A stretch of 64,000 nucleotides of DNA from Congregibacter litoralis KT71 (GCF_000153125.2 NZ_CM002299.1:4071338-4135337); one strand, 5' to 3'. Positions 16,555 through 26,456 are shown, counted from the first letter of the stretch. Notes: a model not told the origin generated them from the sequence alone. Made by a program: numbers and translations.

Positions 16555-18209
16555 GATACGGCGCACCGCTTTACGGCGCGCTACTGCTAACCGCGATCCT
16601 TGCTGGACTCGGCGGTTGCTCCCCGGGAGAATCCCGGGTTGTTCAGGGAAATCGGGACGGCATACTGTATCTGGGCAATGGCACGGAGCCTCAAACCATT
16701 GATCCTCATGTGCTGTCGGGTAGCCCCGAAGCGAATGTTGCCGATGCACTGTTCGAGCCGCTGATCATTCGCAACCCCTACGACGAGTCCATGGAGCCGG
16801 GCGTCGCCAGGAGCTGGGACTTCAGTGATGACGCCATGTCCATCGTGTTTCACCTGAATCCCGAGGCGCGCTGGTCCAACGGTGAGCCCATCACCGCCGA
16901 GGACTTTCACTGGACCTGGGAGCGCGCCCTGAATCCCGCGCTGGGTAATCAGCTGGCCAACGTGTTTTTTATCATCCGCAACGCCGAGGCCTATCACCTC
17001 GGCGAAATTGATGATTTTGATCAGGTCGGCATCGAGGTGGTTGATCCCCATACGCTTCGCGTAGAACTGGCTTACCCCTATCCCTTCGCGCTCATCAACT
17101 TCAGCTATGTCTACATGGCGCCCCTGCATCGCGCGACCATCGAAGCTCACGGCGGCACGCGCCTTCGCTACTCCCGGTGGACCCGGCCCGAGAATATTGT
17201 CGGCAACGGTCCCTTCCGCCTCGCGGAATGGAAGCTCCAGCGCTTCCTTCGCGTGGAACGAAATCCCTATTACTGGGACGCGGACACGGTAAGCCTCAAC
17301 GGCATTGTCTTTCGCCCCATCGAGGGCGCGGCAACGGAAGAAAAAATGTTCCGCAGTGGTCAGCTTCACGCCACCAATATGGTGCCTAATAGCAAAACAC
17401 CGGGATATCGGGAACAAGCGGACTCCCCCCTGATTCAGACGCCTCAAATGGCGAGCTATTTTTACGTTTTCAATACAAAAATACCGCCTCTGGACGATCG
17501 TCGGGTGCGCCGGGCCCTGGCCCTGGCGGTGGACCGGCAGCTGCTGGCGACGAATGTTCTTAACGATACCGCCATTGCCTGGGGTGGCTATGTGCCCTTT
17601 GGCATGCCCGACTATGATCCTCCAAAGCTGCTGACCTTCGACCCCGGAGAAGCCCGGCGCTTACTGGCAGAGGCAGGCTTTCCCGACGGCGAAGGCTTTC
17701 CCGAGCTCTCCCTGCTTTACAACACCAGCGAGGACCATCGCACGATTGCCGTAGCAGTACAGCAAATGTGGAAAAAGCACCTGAACCTCGACATCACCCT
17801 GGAAAATCAGGAGTGGCAGGTGTACCTGACGGCAATACGCGAAGGCAATTTTGAGATTGCCCGGCGAGGCTGGAACGGCGACGTGACCCCCGACAGTTTC
17901 CTCGATTACATGGTCAGTGATTCGCCCATCAACGCAACAGGCTTTGGAGACCCCGACTTCGATGACATCGTCATCAATCAGGCGCGGAAAACCCCTGATG
18001 TCGCGGCGCTCATGAAGCTGTACACCCGCGCCGAGGACATACTCCTGCGCGAGGCACCCCTGTTACCCGTGACCACCTATACGGAAAAACGTCTGGTGCA
18101 ACCCAGTGTCAAAGGCCTCCACGGCCGCGTCGTGACGGGTTACGTTTACAAATACGTGGAGCTCGATCCCGAGGCACCCGCGTGGAAATGGCAATCATCG
18201 GAAACCTAA
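16551..18209 (+). CDS. oligopeptide ABC transporter substrate-binding lipoprotein (second copy)
   Basis: 552 aa with a GTG start overlapping the previous stop (GTGA). Lipoprotein signal LTAILAGLGGC. Same architecture as the gene before it, with closely matching blocks (NGTEPQTIDPHVLSGSPE, WSNGEPITAEDFHWTWERAL, VRRALALAVDRQLL), so this is an old tandem duplication. Two receptors feeding one permease would broaden the peptide range. Three bases separate it from oppB. Confidence 0.93.
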   Translation: MRYGAPLYGALLLTAILAGLGGCSPGESRVVQGNRDGILYLGNGTEPQTIDPHVLSGSPEANVADALFEPLIIRNPYDESMEPGVARSWDFSDDAMSIVFHLNPEARWSNGEPITAEDFHWTWERALNPALGNQLANVFFIIRNAEAYHLGEIDDFDQVGIEVVDPHTLRVELAYPYPFALINFSYVYMAPLHRATIEAHGGTRLRYSRWTRPENIVGNGPFRLAEWKLQRFLRVERNPYYWDADTVSLNGIVFRPIEGAATEEKMFRSGQLHATNMVPNSKTPGYREQADSPLIQTPQMASYFYVFNTKIPPLDDRRVRRALALAVDRQLLATNVLNDTAIAWGGYVPFGMPDYDPPKLLTFDPGEARRLLAEAGFPDGEGFPELSLLYNTSEDHRTIAVAVQQMWKKHLNLDITLENQEWQVYLTAIREGNFEIARRGWNGDVTPDSFLDYMVSDSPINATGFGDPDFDDIVINQARKTPDVAALMKLYTRAEDILLREAPLLPVTTYTEKRLVQPSVKGLHGRVVTGYVYKYVELDPEAPAWKWQSSET

Positions 18210-18212
18210 TTT

Positions 18213-19148
18213 ATGTGGCGATTTATCAGCATCCGACTCTTACAGGCGATACCGGTATTACTGGCGGTCATCACTGTGACATTTTTTCTGGTGCGCGTGG
18301 CGCCCGGGGGGCCCTTCGACAGCGAGAAAGCGGTGATACCGGAAGTCAAAGCCGCTCTGGAAAAACAGTATCGCCTCGACCTCCCGCTCTTCCAGCAATA
18401 CACCGCCTACCTGGGTGATCTGGCCTCGGGCGATTTCGGTCCGTCGTTTAAGTATCCCGGACGCAGTGTTAACGAGCTCATTGGTGCCGGTTTGCCTGTT
18501 ACCGCGGAGCTGGGATTCTATGCCCTCCTTGTAGCTGTGCTTATCGGTGGGCTAGCCGGGATCATCGCATCCCTTCGGCCAAACACGGCGCAGGATTACA
18601 TTCCCATGAGTCTGGCAATGATCGGTATCTGCATGCCCTCGTTTCTCCTGGGGCCTCTCATGGTGCTGCTCTTCGGCATCGAACTCGAGTGGCTGCCGGT
18701 CTCCGGCTGGGGAGACATTCCCGGCGACAAGATCCTGCCCAGCATTACCCTCGGTGCGGGCTACGCCGCCTATATTGCCCGCCTCTCCCGGGCGGGCATG
18801 CTGGAGGTGATGTCCCAGGATTACATTCGCACGGCGCGCGCTAAGGGCCTGCCCGAATGGCAGGTGGTCACGAAGCATGCGCTCCGTGGCGGACTCATGC
18901 CCGTCGTCACGTTTCTCGGTCCCGCTTTTGCCGGCCTTCTTGCGGGATCCTTTGTGGTGGAGACAATTTTTCAGATACCGGGCCTGGGACGCTTTTACGT
19001 ACAGGCGGCATTTAATCGGGACTACACCATGATCCTGGGGACCACGGTGTTTCTGTCGACCCTCATCGTGCTCTTTAACCTTCTCTCGGACATCGTCGCA
19101 GCCTGGATGAATCCCAGACTTCGTCATCAGCTGGGGGGCGCGTCATGA
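18213..19148 (+). CDS. oppB: oligopeptide ABC transporter permease OppB
   Basis: 311 aa, six membrane helices. N-terminal FISIRLLQAIPVLLAVITVTFFLVRVAPGGPFDSEKAV is characteristic of OppB/DppB. The EAA loop is YIRTARAKGLPEWQVVTKHALRGGLMPVVTFLGP. Forms the inner-membrane channel with OppC. The stop overlaps the oppC start (ATGA). Confidence 0.95.
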   Translation: MWRFISIRLLQAIPVLLAVITVTFFLVRVAPGGPFDSEKAVIPEVKAALEKQYRLDLPLFQQYTAYLGDLASGDFGPSFKYPGRSVNELIGAGLPVTAELGFYALLVAVLIGGLAGIIASLRPNTAQDYIPMSLAMIGICMPSFLLGPLMVLLFGIELEWLPVSGWGDIPGDKILPSITLGAGYAAYIARLSRAGMLEVMSQDYIRTARAKGLPEWQVVTKHALRGGLMPVVTFLGPAFAGLLAGSFVVETIFQIPGLGRFYVQAAFNRDYTMILGTTVFLSTLIVLFNLLSDIVAAWMNPRLRHQLGGAS

Positions 19149-20029
19149 GCACTTTGTTAACAGATATCGCCGCGGCAGAAGAGGGCACTTCCCTGTGGAA
19201 AGACGCCTGGCTGCGCCTGCGTAAAAACCGTCTGGCCATCGTGGGACTCTGTGTGCTGCTGGTATGCATTGTCCTTGCCCTGCTCACACCGCTGATTGCC
19301 CCCTATGCCTATGATGCCCAGGATCTTGATCTGGGTGCTACGCCGCCTTCCGCAGAACACTGGCTGGGCACAGATATTTTTGGTCGCGACATGCTGACGC
19401 AGATTCTCTACGGCGGCCGTATTTCCCTGGCCGTGGGCTTTATCGCCACCGCCGTCGCCTTACTCATCGGTATCACCTGGGGTGCCATCGCCGGTTACGC
19501 CGGCGGTCGCGTCGATGCCGTGATGATGCGCCTCGTGGATATTCTCTACGCCCTGCCCTTCATGATTTTCATCATCCTGCTCATGGTGGTTTTCGGTCGC
19601 AACCTGCTCCTCCTCTTTCTCGCCATCGGCGCCGTGGAATGGCTCACCATGGCGAGAATCATGCGTGGGCAGGTGCAGTCCCTCAGGCAGCAGGAGTTTG
19701 TGGAGGCCGCCATATCCCTCGGATTGTCTCCCGGCACCATTATCCGCCGCCATCTGATTCCCAATGCCCTCGGTCCCATTATCGTTTACACCACTCTGAC
19801 CATACCCAGCGTGATGCTCCTCGAAGCGTTCCTGAGTTTTCTGGGGCTTGGCGTACAACCCCCGCAGACATCCTGGGGACTGCTCATCTCCTACGGCGCT
19901 GAGACCATGGAGGAGTACCCCTGGCTGCTGATTTTTCCCGGGCTTGCGCTTACCGTGACCCTCTTCTCCCTGAACTTTCTCGGGGACGGCCTGCGCGATG
20001 CGCTGGACGTTCGCGGTTCAAAGGACTGA
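19145..20029 (+). CDS. oppC: oligopeptide ABC transporter permease OppC
   Basis: 294 aa. The leader SLWKDAWLRLRKNRLAIVGLCVLLVCIVLALLTPLIAPYAYDAQDL and GTDIFGRDMLTQILYGGRISLAVG are diagnostic of OppC/DppC. EAA loop QEFVEAAISLGLSPGTIIRRHLIPNALGP. Second half of the permease; five bases before the ATPase gene. Confidence 0.95.
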   Translation: MSTLLTDIAAAEEGTSLWKDAWLRLRKNRLAIVGLCVLLVCIVLALLTPLIAPYAYDAQDLDLGATPPSAEHWLGTDIFGRDMLTQILYGGRISLAVGFIATAVALLIGITWGAIAGYAGGRVDAVMMRLVDILYALPFMIFIILLMVVFGRNLLLLFLAIGAVEWLTMARIMRGQVQSLRQQEFVEAAISLGLSPGTIIRRHLIPNALGPIIVYTTLTIPSVMLLEAFLSFLGLGVQPPQTSWGLLISYGAETMEEYPWLLIFPGLALTVTLFSLNFLGDGLRDALDVRGSKD

Positions 20030-20034
20030 TCGCT

Positions 20035-21618
20035 ATGGCCTTACTCGAAGTCAAAAACCTGGCAGTGAGCTTTGTCACCCGTAACGGCGTGAACAAAGCC
20101 GTGGATGACATCTCCTTTACCGTGGAATCCGGCAAGATCACCGCCATCATTGGCGAATCGGGTTCCGGCAAATCCGTTGCCTGCTACAGCATGCTGGGAC
20201 TCATTCCCATGCCCCCGGGCCGCATTGATGGCGGGCAGGCGCTCTTTGACGGCAAAGACCTCCTCCAGTGCTCCGAAAGGCAGCTGCGCAAAACCCGTGG
20301 CCGGGATATCGCAATGATCTTTCAGGACCCCATGACCTGCCTCAATCCCTACATGACCATAGGCAAGCAAATGGTAGAGCCCATCGTCTATCACAAGGGC
20401 GTGGCGAAGGCGGAGGCGCGGACCCGCGCGATAGAACTGCTCGGGGAAGTAGGTATCCGGGACCCCGAGAGCACCGTGGACTGTTTTCCCCATGAGTTTT
20501 CCGGTGGCATGCGCCAACGGGTCATGATTGCCATGGCGCTCATCAATGAACCCAAGCTACTGATTGCCGACGAGCCCACCACGGCACTGGATGTCACCAT
20601 TCAGGCACAGATTCTCGAGCTCATCGCTGAGCTACAACGAAAACGCGATATCGGTGTCATATTTATCAGCCACGATCTGGCGGTGGTGGCGGATATTGCC
20701 GACGAAATCTGCGTGATGCAGCAGGGAAAAATTGTTGAGGCCGGTGATCGAAGCGCCATCTTCAGCAATGCGAAACACCCCTATACGAAAAAGCTGCTGT
20801 CTGCGATTCCCGCCGGAACCAAGGTCTCCCCGGCGCAGGACGCGGAGCCTCTCATTCGCGTGCGGAACCTCAAAACCTGGTTCGATGTCGCCAAAGGCGA
20901 AACGGTAAAGGCGGTCGACGATGTGAGCTTCGATATACACCGGGGTGAAATCCTCGGCCTCGTGGGGGAGTCCGGGTCCGGCAAATCCACCATCGGACGA
21001 TCACTGCTGCGCCTGGTGCCCATCAGTGAGGGCGAGGTGAACTTTGATGGCACCGACATCACGGCCCTCGAGGGGCCGGCCTTGAAAACCATGCGCCGGC
21101 GGATGCAGATGATCTTCCAGGACCCCTTTGCGTCCCTCAATCCGCGTATGACCGTGTTCGACACCCTGGCGGAACCGCTGCTCCTTCATGGAATTGAGGA
21201 CCGCCGCAGTGTAGGCGACGGCGTACTGAAGCTCATGGACGATGTCGGTCTCGCCCGGGCCTTCGTGCGCAAGTACCCCCACGAGTTCTCCGGTGGACAG
21301 CGACAGCGCATTGCCATTGGCCGTGCCCTGGCCACGCGACCGGAATTTATTGTTGCGGATGAACCCGTGTCCGCTTTGGACGTGACGATTCAGGCACAGA
21401 TACTGGATCTCATGCTGGAGCTGGGCCGGGAGTATGGGTTGACCATGCTTTTTGTGTCCCACGATCTGGCGGTAGTGAAGCACCTTGCGGATCGCATTAT
21501 CGTGCTCTACCAGGGCAAGATCGTCGAAGAGGGTACGGGCGAGTCCCTGTTCAATGCTCCCCAGCAACCCTATACACGGCAGCTACTGCAGGCCATTCCG
21601 GGGCGGGCGCTCCTTTAA
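20035..21618 (+). CDS. fused OppD-OppF ABC transporter ATPase
   Basis: 527 aa containing two complete ATPase domains. First: Walker [13 protein letters not shown] (about residue 40), signature [12 protein letters not shown], Walker [13 protein letters not shown]. Second: Walker [13 protein letters not shown] (about residue 312), signature [12 protein letters not shown], Walker [13 protein letters not shown]. The Opp-type C-terminal extension ([24 protein letters not shown]) appears after each domain. Equivalent to OppD joined to OppF, driving uptake through OppBC. Converges with the DUF885 gene, four bases apart. Confidence 0.95.
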   Translation: MALLEVKNLAVSFVTRNGVNKAVDDISFTVESGKITAIIGESGSGKSVACYSMLGLIPMPPGRIDGGQALFDGKDLLQCSERQLRKTRGRDIAMIFQDPMTCLNPYMTIGKQMVEPIVYHKGVAKAEARTRAIELLGEVGIRDPESTVDCFPHEFSGGMRQRVMIAMALINEPKLLIADEPTTALDVTIQAQILELIAELQRKRDIGVIFISHDLAVVADIADEICVMQQGKIVEAGDRSAIFSNAKHPYTKKLLSAIPAGTKVSPAQDAEPLIRVRNLKTWFDVAKGETVKAVDDVSFDIHRGEILGLVGESGSGKSTIGRSLLRLVPISEGEVNFDGTDITALEGPALKTMRRRMQMIFQDPFASLNPRMTVFDTLAEPLLLHGIEDRRSVGDGVLKLMDDVGLARAFVRKYPHEFSGGQRQRIAIGRALATRPEFIVADEPVSALDVTIQAQILDLMLELGREYGLTMLFVSHDLAVVKHLADRIIVLYQGKIVEEGTGESLFNAPQQPYTRQLLQAIPGRALL

Positions 21619-21622
21619 AGCT

Positions 21623-23380
21623 CTAGTTCATGTCCGGATAGGGGTTGGGGCCGCCCGCATCTATCCAGGCATCGAGCTCCGATGCCAGCACTGACAGGGG
21701 CACGGAACGCAGGCCCAGGATCCTGTCGTGGAAATAGCGCTGATCAAAATCAGTTCCAAGCACCACCTCGGCTCGGGCGCGTTTTTCACGGATGAGCATT
21801 TCCCCCAGCTTGTAGGCCAGGGCCTGAGCGGGCCAGGAAATGTAGCGATCGATCTCTGTGGTGATCTCATGATCTGACATCGCGGCGTTATCGCGGAGAT
21901 AGGCGATGGCCTGCTCCCGACTCCAACCGTATTGATGGAGGCCCGTATCGATCACCAGACGGCAGGCACGCCACATCTCATAGGTGAGCTGTCCAAAGCG
22001 CTCGTAGGGCGTGCGATAAATGCCGATCTCTCCCCCGAGCCACTCCGTGTACAGGCCCCAACCCTCGCCATAGCCCGAAAAGTAGTTCTGCGCACGAAAC
22101 TCCGGTATCTCCCCGGGGGCTTCCAAAGAGATGGCCGCCTGTAAGGCATGCCCCGGCGCGCATTCATGAAGCGTAAGCGCTGGTAGGGTGTATAGGGGAC
22201 GTGCCGGCAGATTGTAGGTATTCATCAGACAGGCATTCAGGCCGCCGCGTCCCCCCGTGTAAATCGGTGCGATGGCGGGCGGTACGGGATTGATAGCGAA
22301 GCGCCGGCGAGGCAGGAAGCCCAGCACCTCCGACAGTTTGCCGTCCATACGCTTGGCCACGTAGGCGGAGACGCCCATGAGCTCATCGGGTGTCCCGGCA
22401 TAGAACTGCGGATCCGTGCGAAGGAAGTGGAAGAACGCGGCCATATCGCCGTCGTACTCCAGTTCCGCCAAAATCAACTCCATTTCACCGCGAATTCGGG
22501 CCACCTCGCTGAGGCCTTTGTTGTGAATCTCCTCCGCCGTCAGGTCCAGCGTCGTGAAGCCCTTAATCTGTGACTGGTAAAACGCCTCCCCATCGGGAAG
22601 ATCCCGCGCAGCGAGAGTCCTGCGCGCATTGGGAAGATATTCCTCGCGCATGAATTTCAGGAGCGCGGTGTACGCGGGCACCACCTGAGTCGCGATCACT
22701 TCCCGGGCCTCTGTCTGGAGACGAGCGACCTGTTCCCCGCCCATCATGGGCGGGAAACTATCAAGAGGTATCCAGAAGGGGTTTTCACTGCCCGGCAGCA
22801 AATACGCTTCGATAGACTGATCCCGGCCCCGGAGACTGACGGCGGGCACGGTGTAGCCCCGGGCCATGCCTGCGCGCATGTTGCTCATATGCTGGGCAAA
22901 AAACCGCGGAAGATCCCGCAGGCGACCCAGATAGCGGCGGTAGCTTGCGGCGTCCTCGAAGCCTCCATTCTGGGGATGTAGGCCGCTCCAGAAAAAGCTG
23001 TCGGAGTTCAGCGGCGCCTCATAGGTCTTGTAGCGGGCATCATTAGCCAGGGTTTCTATAATCTGACGAAAAACCGCCGCATTGATGGCTTCCTCAGGAC
23101 TCAGGTCCTCGATGGAAATCTCATCGAGTTCCCCTAGTACACCCTCCCAATAGGCCAGGCGTCTCTGTTGGGCGGCATCGCTGACATCGGGCAGGCCAGA
23201 TGTTTTTACCCAGTTACCCTCTGCGTCCCGTTCCTTGCCGAACTCTTTTTGCCGCCATTCCCATTCACGCTCATAGAGCGCTGACAGGGACGCATCGCCG
23301 CGCGAGACGCTTTGCTGGCCCGTACTGGCACCACAGGCGGTGAGAGCCATCAGCAGAAAAGACACAGCAATAATCTTCAT
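21623..23380 (-). CDS. DUF885 lipoprotein, putative metallohydrolase
   Basis: 585 aa. Lipobox SFLLMALTAC. DUF885 features: LTHECAPGHALQAAISLE, carrying a HExxxxH-like metal motif (His-Glu-Cys-Ala-Pro-Gly-His), plus YFSGYGEGWGLYTEWLGGEIGIY and the closing AYKLGEMLIREKRARAE ... RYFHDRILGLRSVPLSVLASELDAWI. Family members are thought to be zinc-dependent peptidases or related hydrolases. Envelope location. The neighbouring oligopeptide transporter makes a peptide-related role plausible (inference). Confidence 0.9.
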   Translation of the reverse strand: MKIIAVSFLLMALTACGASTGQQSVSRGDASLSALYEREWEWRQKEFGKERDAEGNWVKTSGLPDVSDAAQQRRLAYWEGVLGELDEISIEDLSPEEAINAAVFRQIIETLANDARYKTYEAPLNSDSFFWSGLHPQNGGFEDAASYRRYLGRLRDLPRFFAQHMSNMRAGMARGYTVPAVSLRGRDQSIEAYLLPGSENPFWIPLDSFPPMMGGEQVARLQTEAREVIATQVVPAYTALLKFMREEYLPNARRTLAARDLPDGEAFYQSQIKGFTTLDLTAEEIHNKGLSEVARIRGEMELILAELEYDGDMAAFFHFLRTDPQFYAGTPDELMGVSAYVAKRMDGKLSEVLGFLPRRRFAINPVPPAIAPIYTGGRGGLNACLMNTYNLPARPLYTLPALTLHECAPGHALQAAISLEAPGEIPEFRAQNYFSGYGEGWGLYTEWLGGEIGIYRTPYERFGQLTYEMWRACRLVIDTGLHQYGWSREQAIAYLRDNAAMSDHEITTEIDRYISWPAQALAYKLGEMLIREKRARAEVVLGTDFDQRYFHDRILGLRSVPLSVLASELDAWIDAGGPNPYPDMN

Positions 23381-23490
23381 GAAGCGCTTACTCGGTTAGC
23401 GGCAGAGCGTTTCACGATACGTCAGGAAACCATCGTTCTCAATCGTTCCGTGGTTCGGTTTACACTTGGGATTTTGAGCGGAGAATTCTC

Positions 23491-24342
23491 ATGAACAATG
23501 AAGAGCAAATCGCCTATTGGAATGGCGATGCGGGACGCAAATGGGCTCAGCGGGATGCCATGATGTCTCGCATGCTGGCCCCCGTCGCCGACGCCCTGAT
23601 GAACCACGCTGCTGTGGACAGCGCCCGCGCCGTATTGGATGTGGGCTGCGGCGGCGGCAGCGAAACCCTCATGCTGGCAAAGCGTTTGGGCCCGGAGGCC
23701 TGCGTCCTGGGGGTCGATGTTTCCGCGCCGTTACTGGACGTTGCCCGTGAAGAACTGGCGAGGCTGGGTGACGCAGGCAAAGGGGTGGCTTTTGTCGAAG
23801 CAGATGCTTCCCGCCATGATTTTGGCGACGCCCGCTTTGACCTGCTGTTTTCGCGATTCGGCGTAATGTTCTTCGATGATGCCACCGCGGCATTTACGCA
23901 TCTTCGAGGGGCCCTGGAACCCGGCGGCCGTCTCGCCTTTGCCTGCTGGCAGGCCCTGGCCAATAACCCCTGGACCGCCCTGCCCCTCAAAGCCGCGCTA
24001 TCCATACTGCCGCCACCGCCCACACCCAAACCCGGGAGCCCGGGGCCCTTCGCCTTTGCCGACGCCAGGTATGTCGAGACTCTCCTTTCGGACGCGGGCT
24101 GGCAGAATATTGCCGTAACCCCCCATGAGGTCAGCATGGACTGGGAAGGGAGCGGCGGCTTTGAAGCCACGGCGAGGGAACTGGTTAATACCGGTCCCGT
24201 GGGGAGACTACTCGTGGATGTCGATGAGAACACCCGCGAAGCCGTGTACGCTGCCGCTGAAGAGATACTGGCGCCCTACTATCAGAACATGCAGCTCTCC
24301 CTCCCCGGCGCCGTATGGCTGGTAACCGCAGAAAACCCCTGA
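23491..24342 (+). CDS. class I SAM-dependent methyltransferase
   Basis: 283 aa, with GGAG seven bases before the ATG. Motif I VLDVGCGGGSETLMLAKRLGP, motif II VLGVDVSAPLLDVA, then VEADASRHDF, FDLLFSRFGVMFFDD and the post-motif LEPGGRLAFACWQAL. This is the UbiE/COQ5-like small-molecule methyltransferase pattern. Substrate unknown. Transcribed toward purT, 52 bp away. Confidence 0.9.
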   Translation: MNNEEQIAYWNGDAGRKWAQRDAMMSRMLAPVADALMNHAAVDSARAVLDVGCGGGSETLMLAKRLGPEACVLGVDVSAPLLDVAREELARLGDAGKGVAFVEADASRHDFGDARFDLLFSRFGVMFFDDATAAFTHLRGALEPGGRLAFACWQALANNPWTALPLKAALSILPPPPTPKPGSPGPFAFADARYVETLLSDAGWQNIAVTPHEVSMDWEGSGGFEATARELVNTGPVGRLLVDVDENTREAVYAAAEEILAPYYQNMQLSLPGAVWLVTAENP

Positions 24343-24394
24343 TGGTCCCAAGCCCCGAAGCCCCCAATAGCAAAAGATAAAGGTATCAGACGCC

Positions 24395-25576
24395 ATGCCA
24401 ACCATTGGAACCCCATTTGCCGAATCCGCCACCAAGGTACTGCTTTGCGGTGCGGGCGAGTTGGGAAAAGAAGTCGCCATTGAACTCCAGCGCTTGGGGA
24501 TCGAAGTGATTGCCTGCGACCGCTATGCCAATGCACCGGCAATGCAGGTTGCCGATCGAAGCTATGTCTTTCCCATGCTCGATGGAGAGCGCCTGCGCGC
24601 CGCCATCGAAATGGAAAAACCGGATTTTATCGTGCCGGAAATCGAGGCCATTGATACGGACACCCTCGCAAAGCTGGAAGACGAGGGTTTTAATGTGGTG
24701 CCTTCGGCTCGAGCAGCGCAACTCACTATGAACCGCGAGGGCATTCGCAGGCTGGTTGCAGAATCTCTGGACATCGCCACCTCACCCTATCGCTTTGCAG
24801 ACACCCGGGAAGCTTTCGAAACCGCCATCGACGAAATTGGTATGCCCTGCGTCGTAAAACCCATCATGAGTTCCTCGGGTAAGGGTCAGAGCGTGGTCCG
24901 CTCCCGCGAGGACATACAGGCCGCCTGGGACTTTGGTCAGGAGGGAGGCAGGGCCGGTGCGGGCCGACTGATCGTCGAGGGTTTTGTGGACTTTGACTAT
25001 GAGATCACGCTTCTCACGGTGCAGCACATTTCCGGCGTCAGCTTTTGCGCACCCATCGGTCACCGCCAGGAAGACGGCGACTACCGAGAGTCCTGGCAGC
25101 CCCACGTTATGGACCCCGAAGTACTGCAACAGTGCGAGGATATCGCTGCCCGCGTCACCGGCGCTCTGGGCGGCAAGGGGCTCTTCGGTGTGGAATTTTT
25201 TATCCGTGGCAAGGAGGTCTATTTCAGTGAGGTCTCGCCCCGGCCCCACGACACGGGGATGGTGACCCTGATCTCCCAGGACCTCTCGGAGTTTGCACTT
25301 CATGTTCGCGCATTCCTGGGTTTACCGATTCCCGGCATCGGCCTCCACGGCCCATCAGCATCGGCGGTCATCCTTCCCGAGGGTCACTCCGAGAACATTG
25401 AATACGGCAATCTCGCCGTCGCCCTGGGACAGCCCAATACCGATCTTCGGCTGTTTGGAAAACCCCAGCTAGCAGGACGGAGGCGCATGGGCGTGGCCCT
25501 TGCCCTCGGTGAGGATACGGAAAACGCACGAAGCAAAGCGCGTAACGCCGCTGCGGCGGTGACCATCACCCTCTAG
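24395..25576 (+). CDS. purT: formate-dependent phosphoribosylglycinamide formyltransferase PurT
   Basis: 393 aa, the normal length. PurK/PurT ATP-grasp family: N-terminal [42 protein letters not shown]-grasp core [64 protein letters not shown] and [13 protein letters not shown]. It uses formate and ATP to formylate GAR in purine biosynthesis without folate. Confidence 0.96.
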   Translation: MPTIGTPFAESATKVLLCGAGELGKEVAIELQRLGIEVIACDRYANAPAMQVADRSYVFPMLDGERLRAAIEMEKPDFIVPEIEAIDTDTLAKLEDEGFNVVPSARAAQLTMNREGIRRLVAESLDIATSPYRFADTREAFETAIDEIGMPCVVKPIMSSSGKGQSVVRSREDIQAAWDFGQEGGRAGAGRLIVEGFVDFDYEITLLTVQHISGVSFCAPIGHRQEDGDYRESWQPHVMDPEVLQQCEDIAARVTGALGGKGLFGVEFFIRGKEVYFSEVSPRPHDTGMVTLISQDLSEFALHVRAFLGLPIPGIGLHGPSASAVILPEGHSENIEYGNLAVALGQPNTDLRLFGKPQLAGRRRMGVALALGEDTENARSKARNAAAAVTITL

Positions 25577-25595
25577 CTCGCAATGAATAATCGCC

Positions 25596-25623
25596 CTTGA
25601 AAAATTTTTAGCTGTCCGCATAT
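25596..25623 (+). promoter_or_regulatory. sigma-32 (heat-shock) promoter of ibpA
   Basis: CTTGAAA at 25596-25602, a 13-base spacer, then CCGCATAT at 25616-25623. This matches the RpoH consensus CTTGAAA-N(11-16)-CCCCATNT with one mismatch in the -10 box. It is the only promoter-like sequence in the 112-bp gap before ibpA. Confidence 0.8.
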
Positions 25624-25631
25624 CAAGAACA

Positions 25632-25684
25632 CGGGTGCTCAATTGGGAGGCCCGATACACAATATTGCTTCTTATGGAGAATAT
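25632..25684 (+). promoter_or_regulatory. ROSE-type RNA thermometer in the ibpA leader
   Basis: The last hairpin (25662-25684) pairs ATATT with AATAT and CTTC with GGAG around a TTAT loop, leaving a single unpaired G in the 5' arm: the U(U/C)GCU element with bulged G that defines ROSE thermometers. The 3' arm contains the Shine-Dalgarno GGAG (25676-25679), nine bases from the ATG. A second hairpin with its own bulged G can form at 25632-25654. Melting at high temperature would expose the ribosome site. Confidence 0.75.
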
Positions 25685-25688
25685 GATT

Positions 25689-26144
25689 ATGCGTAACACG
25701 ATAGATTTTTCCCCCCTTTATCATTCCGCTATTGGTTTTGATCGCATGGCGTCCCTGCTGGACTCCGTAGCGCGAGACAGCAAGCCCAGCTACCCGCCCT
25801 ACAACATCGAGCAGGTAGAAGAGAACCAGTACCGGATCACCATGGCCGTCGCCGGATTCACGGAAGACGAGCTGGAGATCACCAGTGAGCAGAACAGTCT
25901 GGTCATCAGCGGACGGCATCAGGGTGACAGCGAAAACCGCAACTATCTGCACCGCGGCATTGCCAACCGGGATTTTGAGCGCAAGTTCCAGCTTGCCGAG
26001 CATGTAAAGGTTGTCTCCGCAAAATTGGAGAACGGCCTCCTTCACGTGGCATTGGAACGCGAAATCCCCGAGGCCATGAAGCCCAGAAAAATCGCCATTG
26101 AAGGCGTTGATTCTGGTGCGCTCCTGGAGAAAGACGCCGCCTAG
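25689..26144 (+). CDS. ibpA: small heat-shock protein IbpA (Hsp20)
   Basis: 151 aa from the ATG at 25689, chosen because MRNTIDFSPLYHSAIGFDRMASLLDSV is the usual IbpA start and the GGAG spacing fits. Alpha-crystallin domain: YPPYNIEQVEENQYRITMAVAGFTEDELEITSEQNSLVISG, HRGIANRDFERKFQLAEHVKVVSAKLENGLLHVALEREIPE. ATP-independent holdase that binds unfolding proteins. Preceded by a sigma-32 promoter and ROSE thermometer, followed by a strong terminator, so it is a single-gene unit. Confidence 0.95.
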   Translation: MRNTIDFSPLYHSAIGFDRMASLLDSVARDSKPSYPPYNIEQVEENQYRITMAVAGFTEDELEITSEQNSLVISGRHQGDSENRNYLHRGIANRDFERKFQLAEHVKVVSAKLENGLLHVALEREIPEAMKPRKIAIEGVDSGALLEKDAA

Positions 26145-26212
26145 GATGCTGCAGATGCAACAGCACGTTTAGTGCAGCATGGGAGCGCCCTGCGTCGCTC
26201 CGAAAGCAAGAG

Positions 26213-26240
26213 CCGGGCTTCCATAGCCCGGTTTTTTTTT
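26213..26240 (+). terminator. Rho-independent terminator after ibpA
   Basis: Perfect stem CCGGGCT (26213-26219) / AGCCCGG (26225-26231) with a TCCAT loop, followed directly by nine T residues (26232-26240). Confidence 0.92.
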
Positions 26241-26338
26241 GCCATTCTCTAACGACTCTGAGCCCGTCCGCGATCCCAGCCCCGCACCGCGTCGGGCAAC
26301 AGGGATAAATCCGGGGCTGTTTACCAAGCTTCGGGACA

Positions 26339-26379
26339 GTGATGTAAATCAAAAAAATACCCTTCCTGCGGGGTATTAT
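26339..26379 (+). promoter_or_regulatory. FNR/ANR-type class II promoter
   Basis: GTGAT-GTAA-ATCAA (26339-26352) matches the FNR/ANR consensus TTGAT-N4-ATCAA at nine of ten positions. A -10 box TATTAT lies at 26374-26379. The predicted start near 26387 puts the box centre at about -41.5, the standard class II geometry. It lies in the 312-bp gap upstream of the glutamate-synthase-like gene. A CRP-type reading is less good because the outer arms do not match TGTGA/TCACA. Confidence 0.55.
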
Positions 26380-26456
26380 GCTATCCATGGAGACAAGCAT
26401 TCCGGGCTAGCGTGCCGCGGAACGATCCAATAATAAGAGCCTGCTTGGGGATCCCT

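Noticed and set aside
26339..26352. CRP site instead of FNR/ANR site
   Set aside because: The arms fit TTGAT/ATCAA better than TGTGA/TCACA, and the N4 spacing between GAT and ATC is that of FNR.
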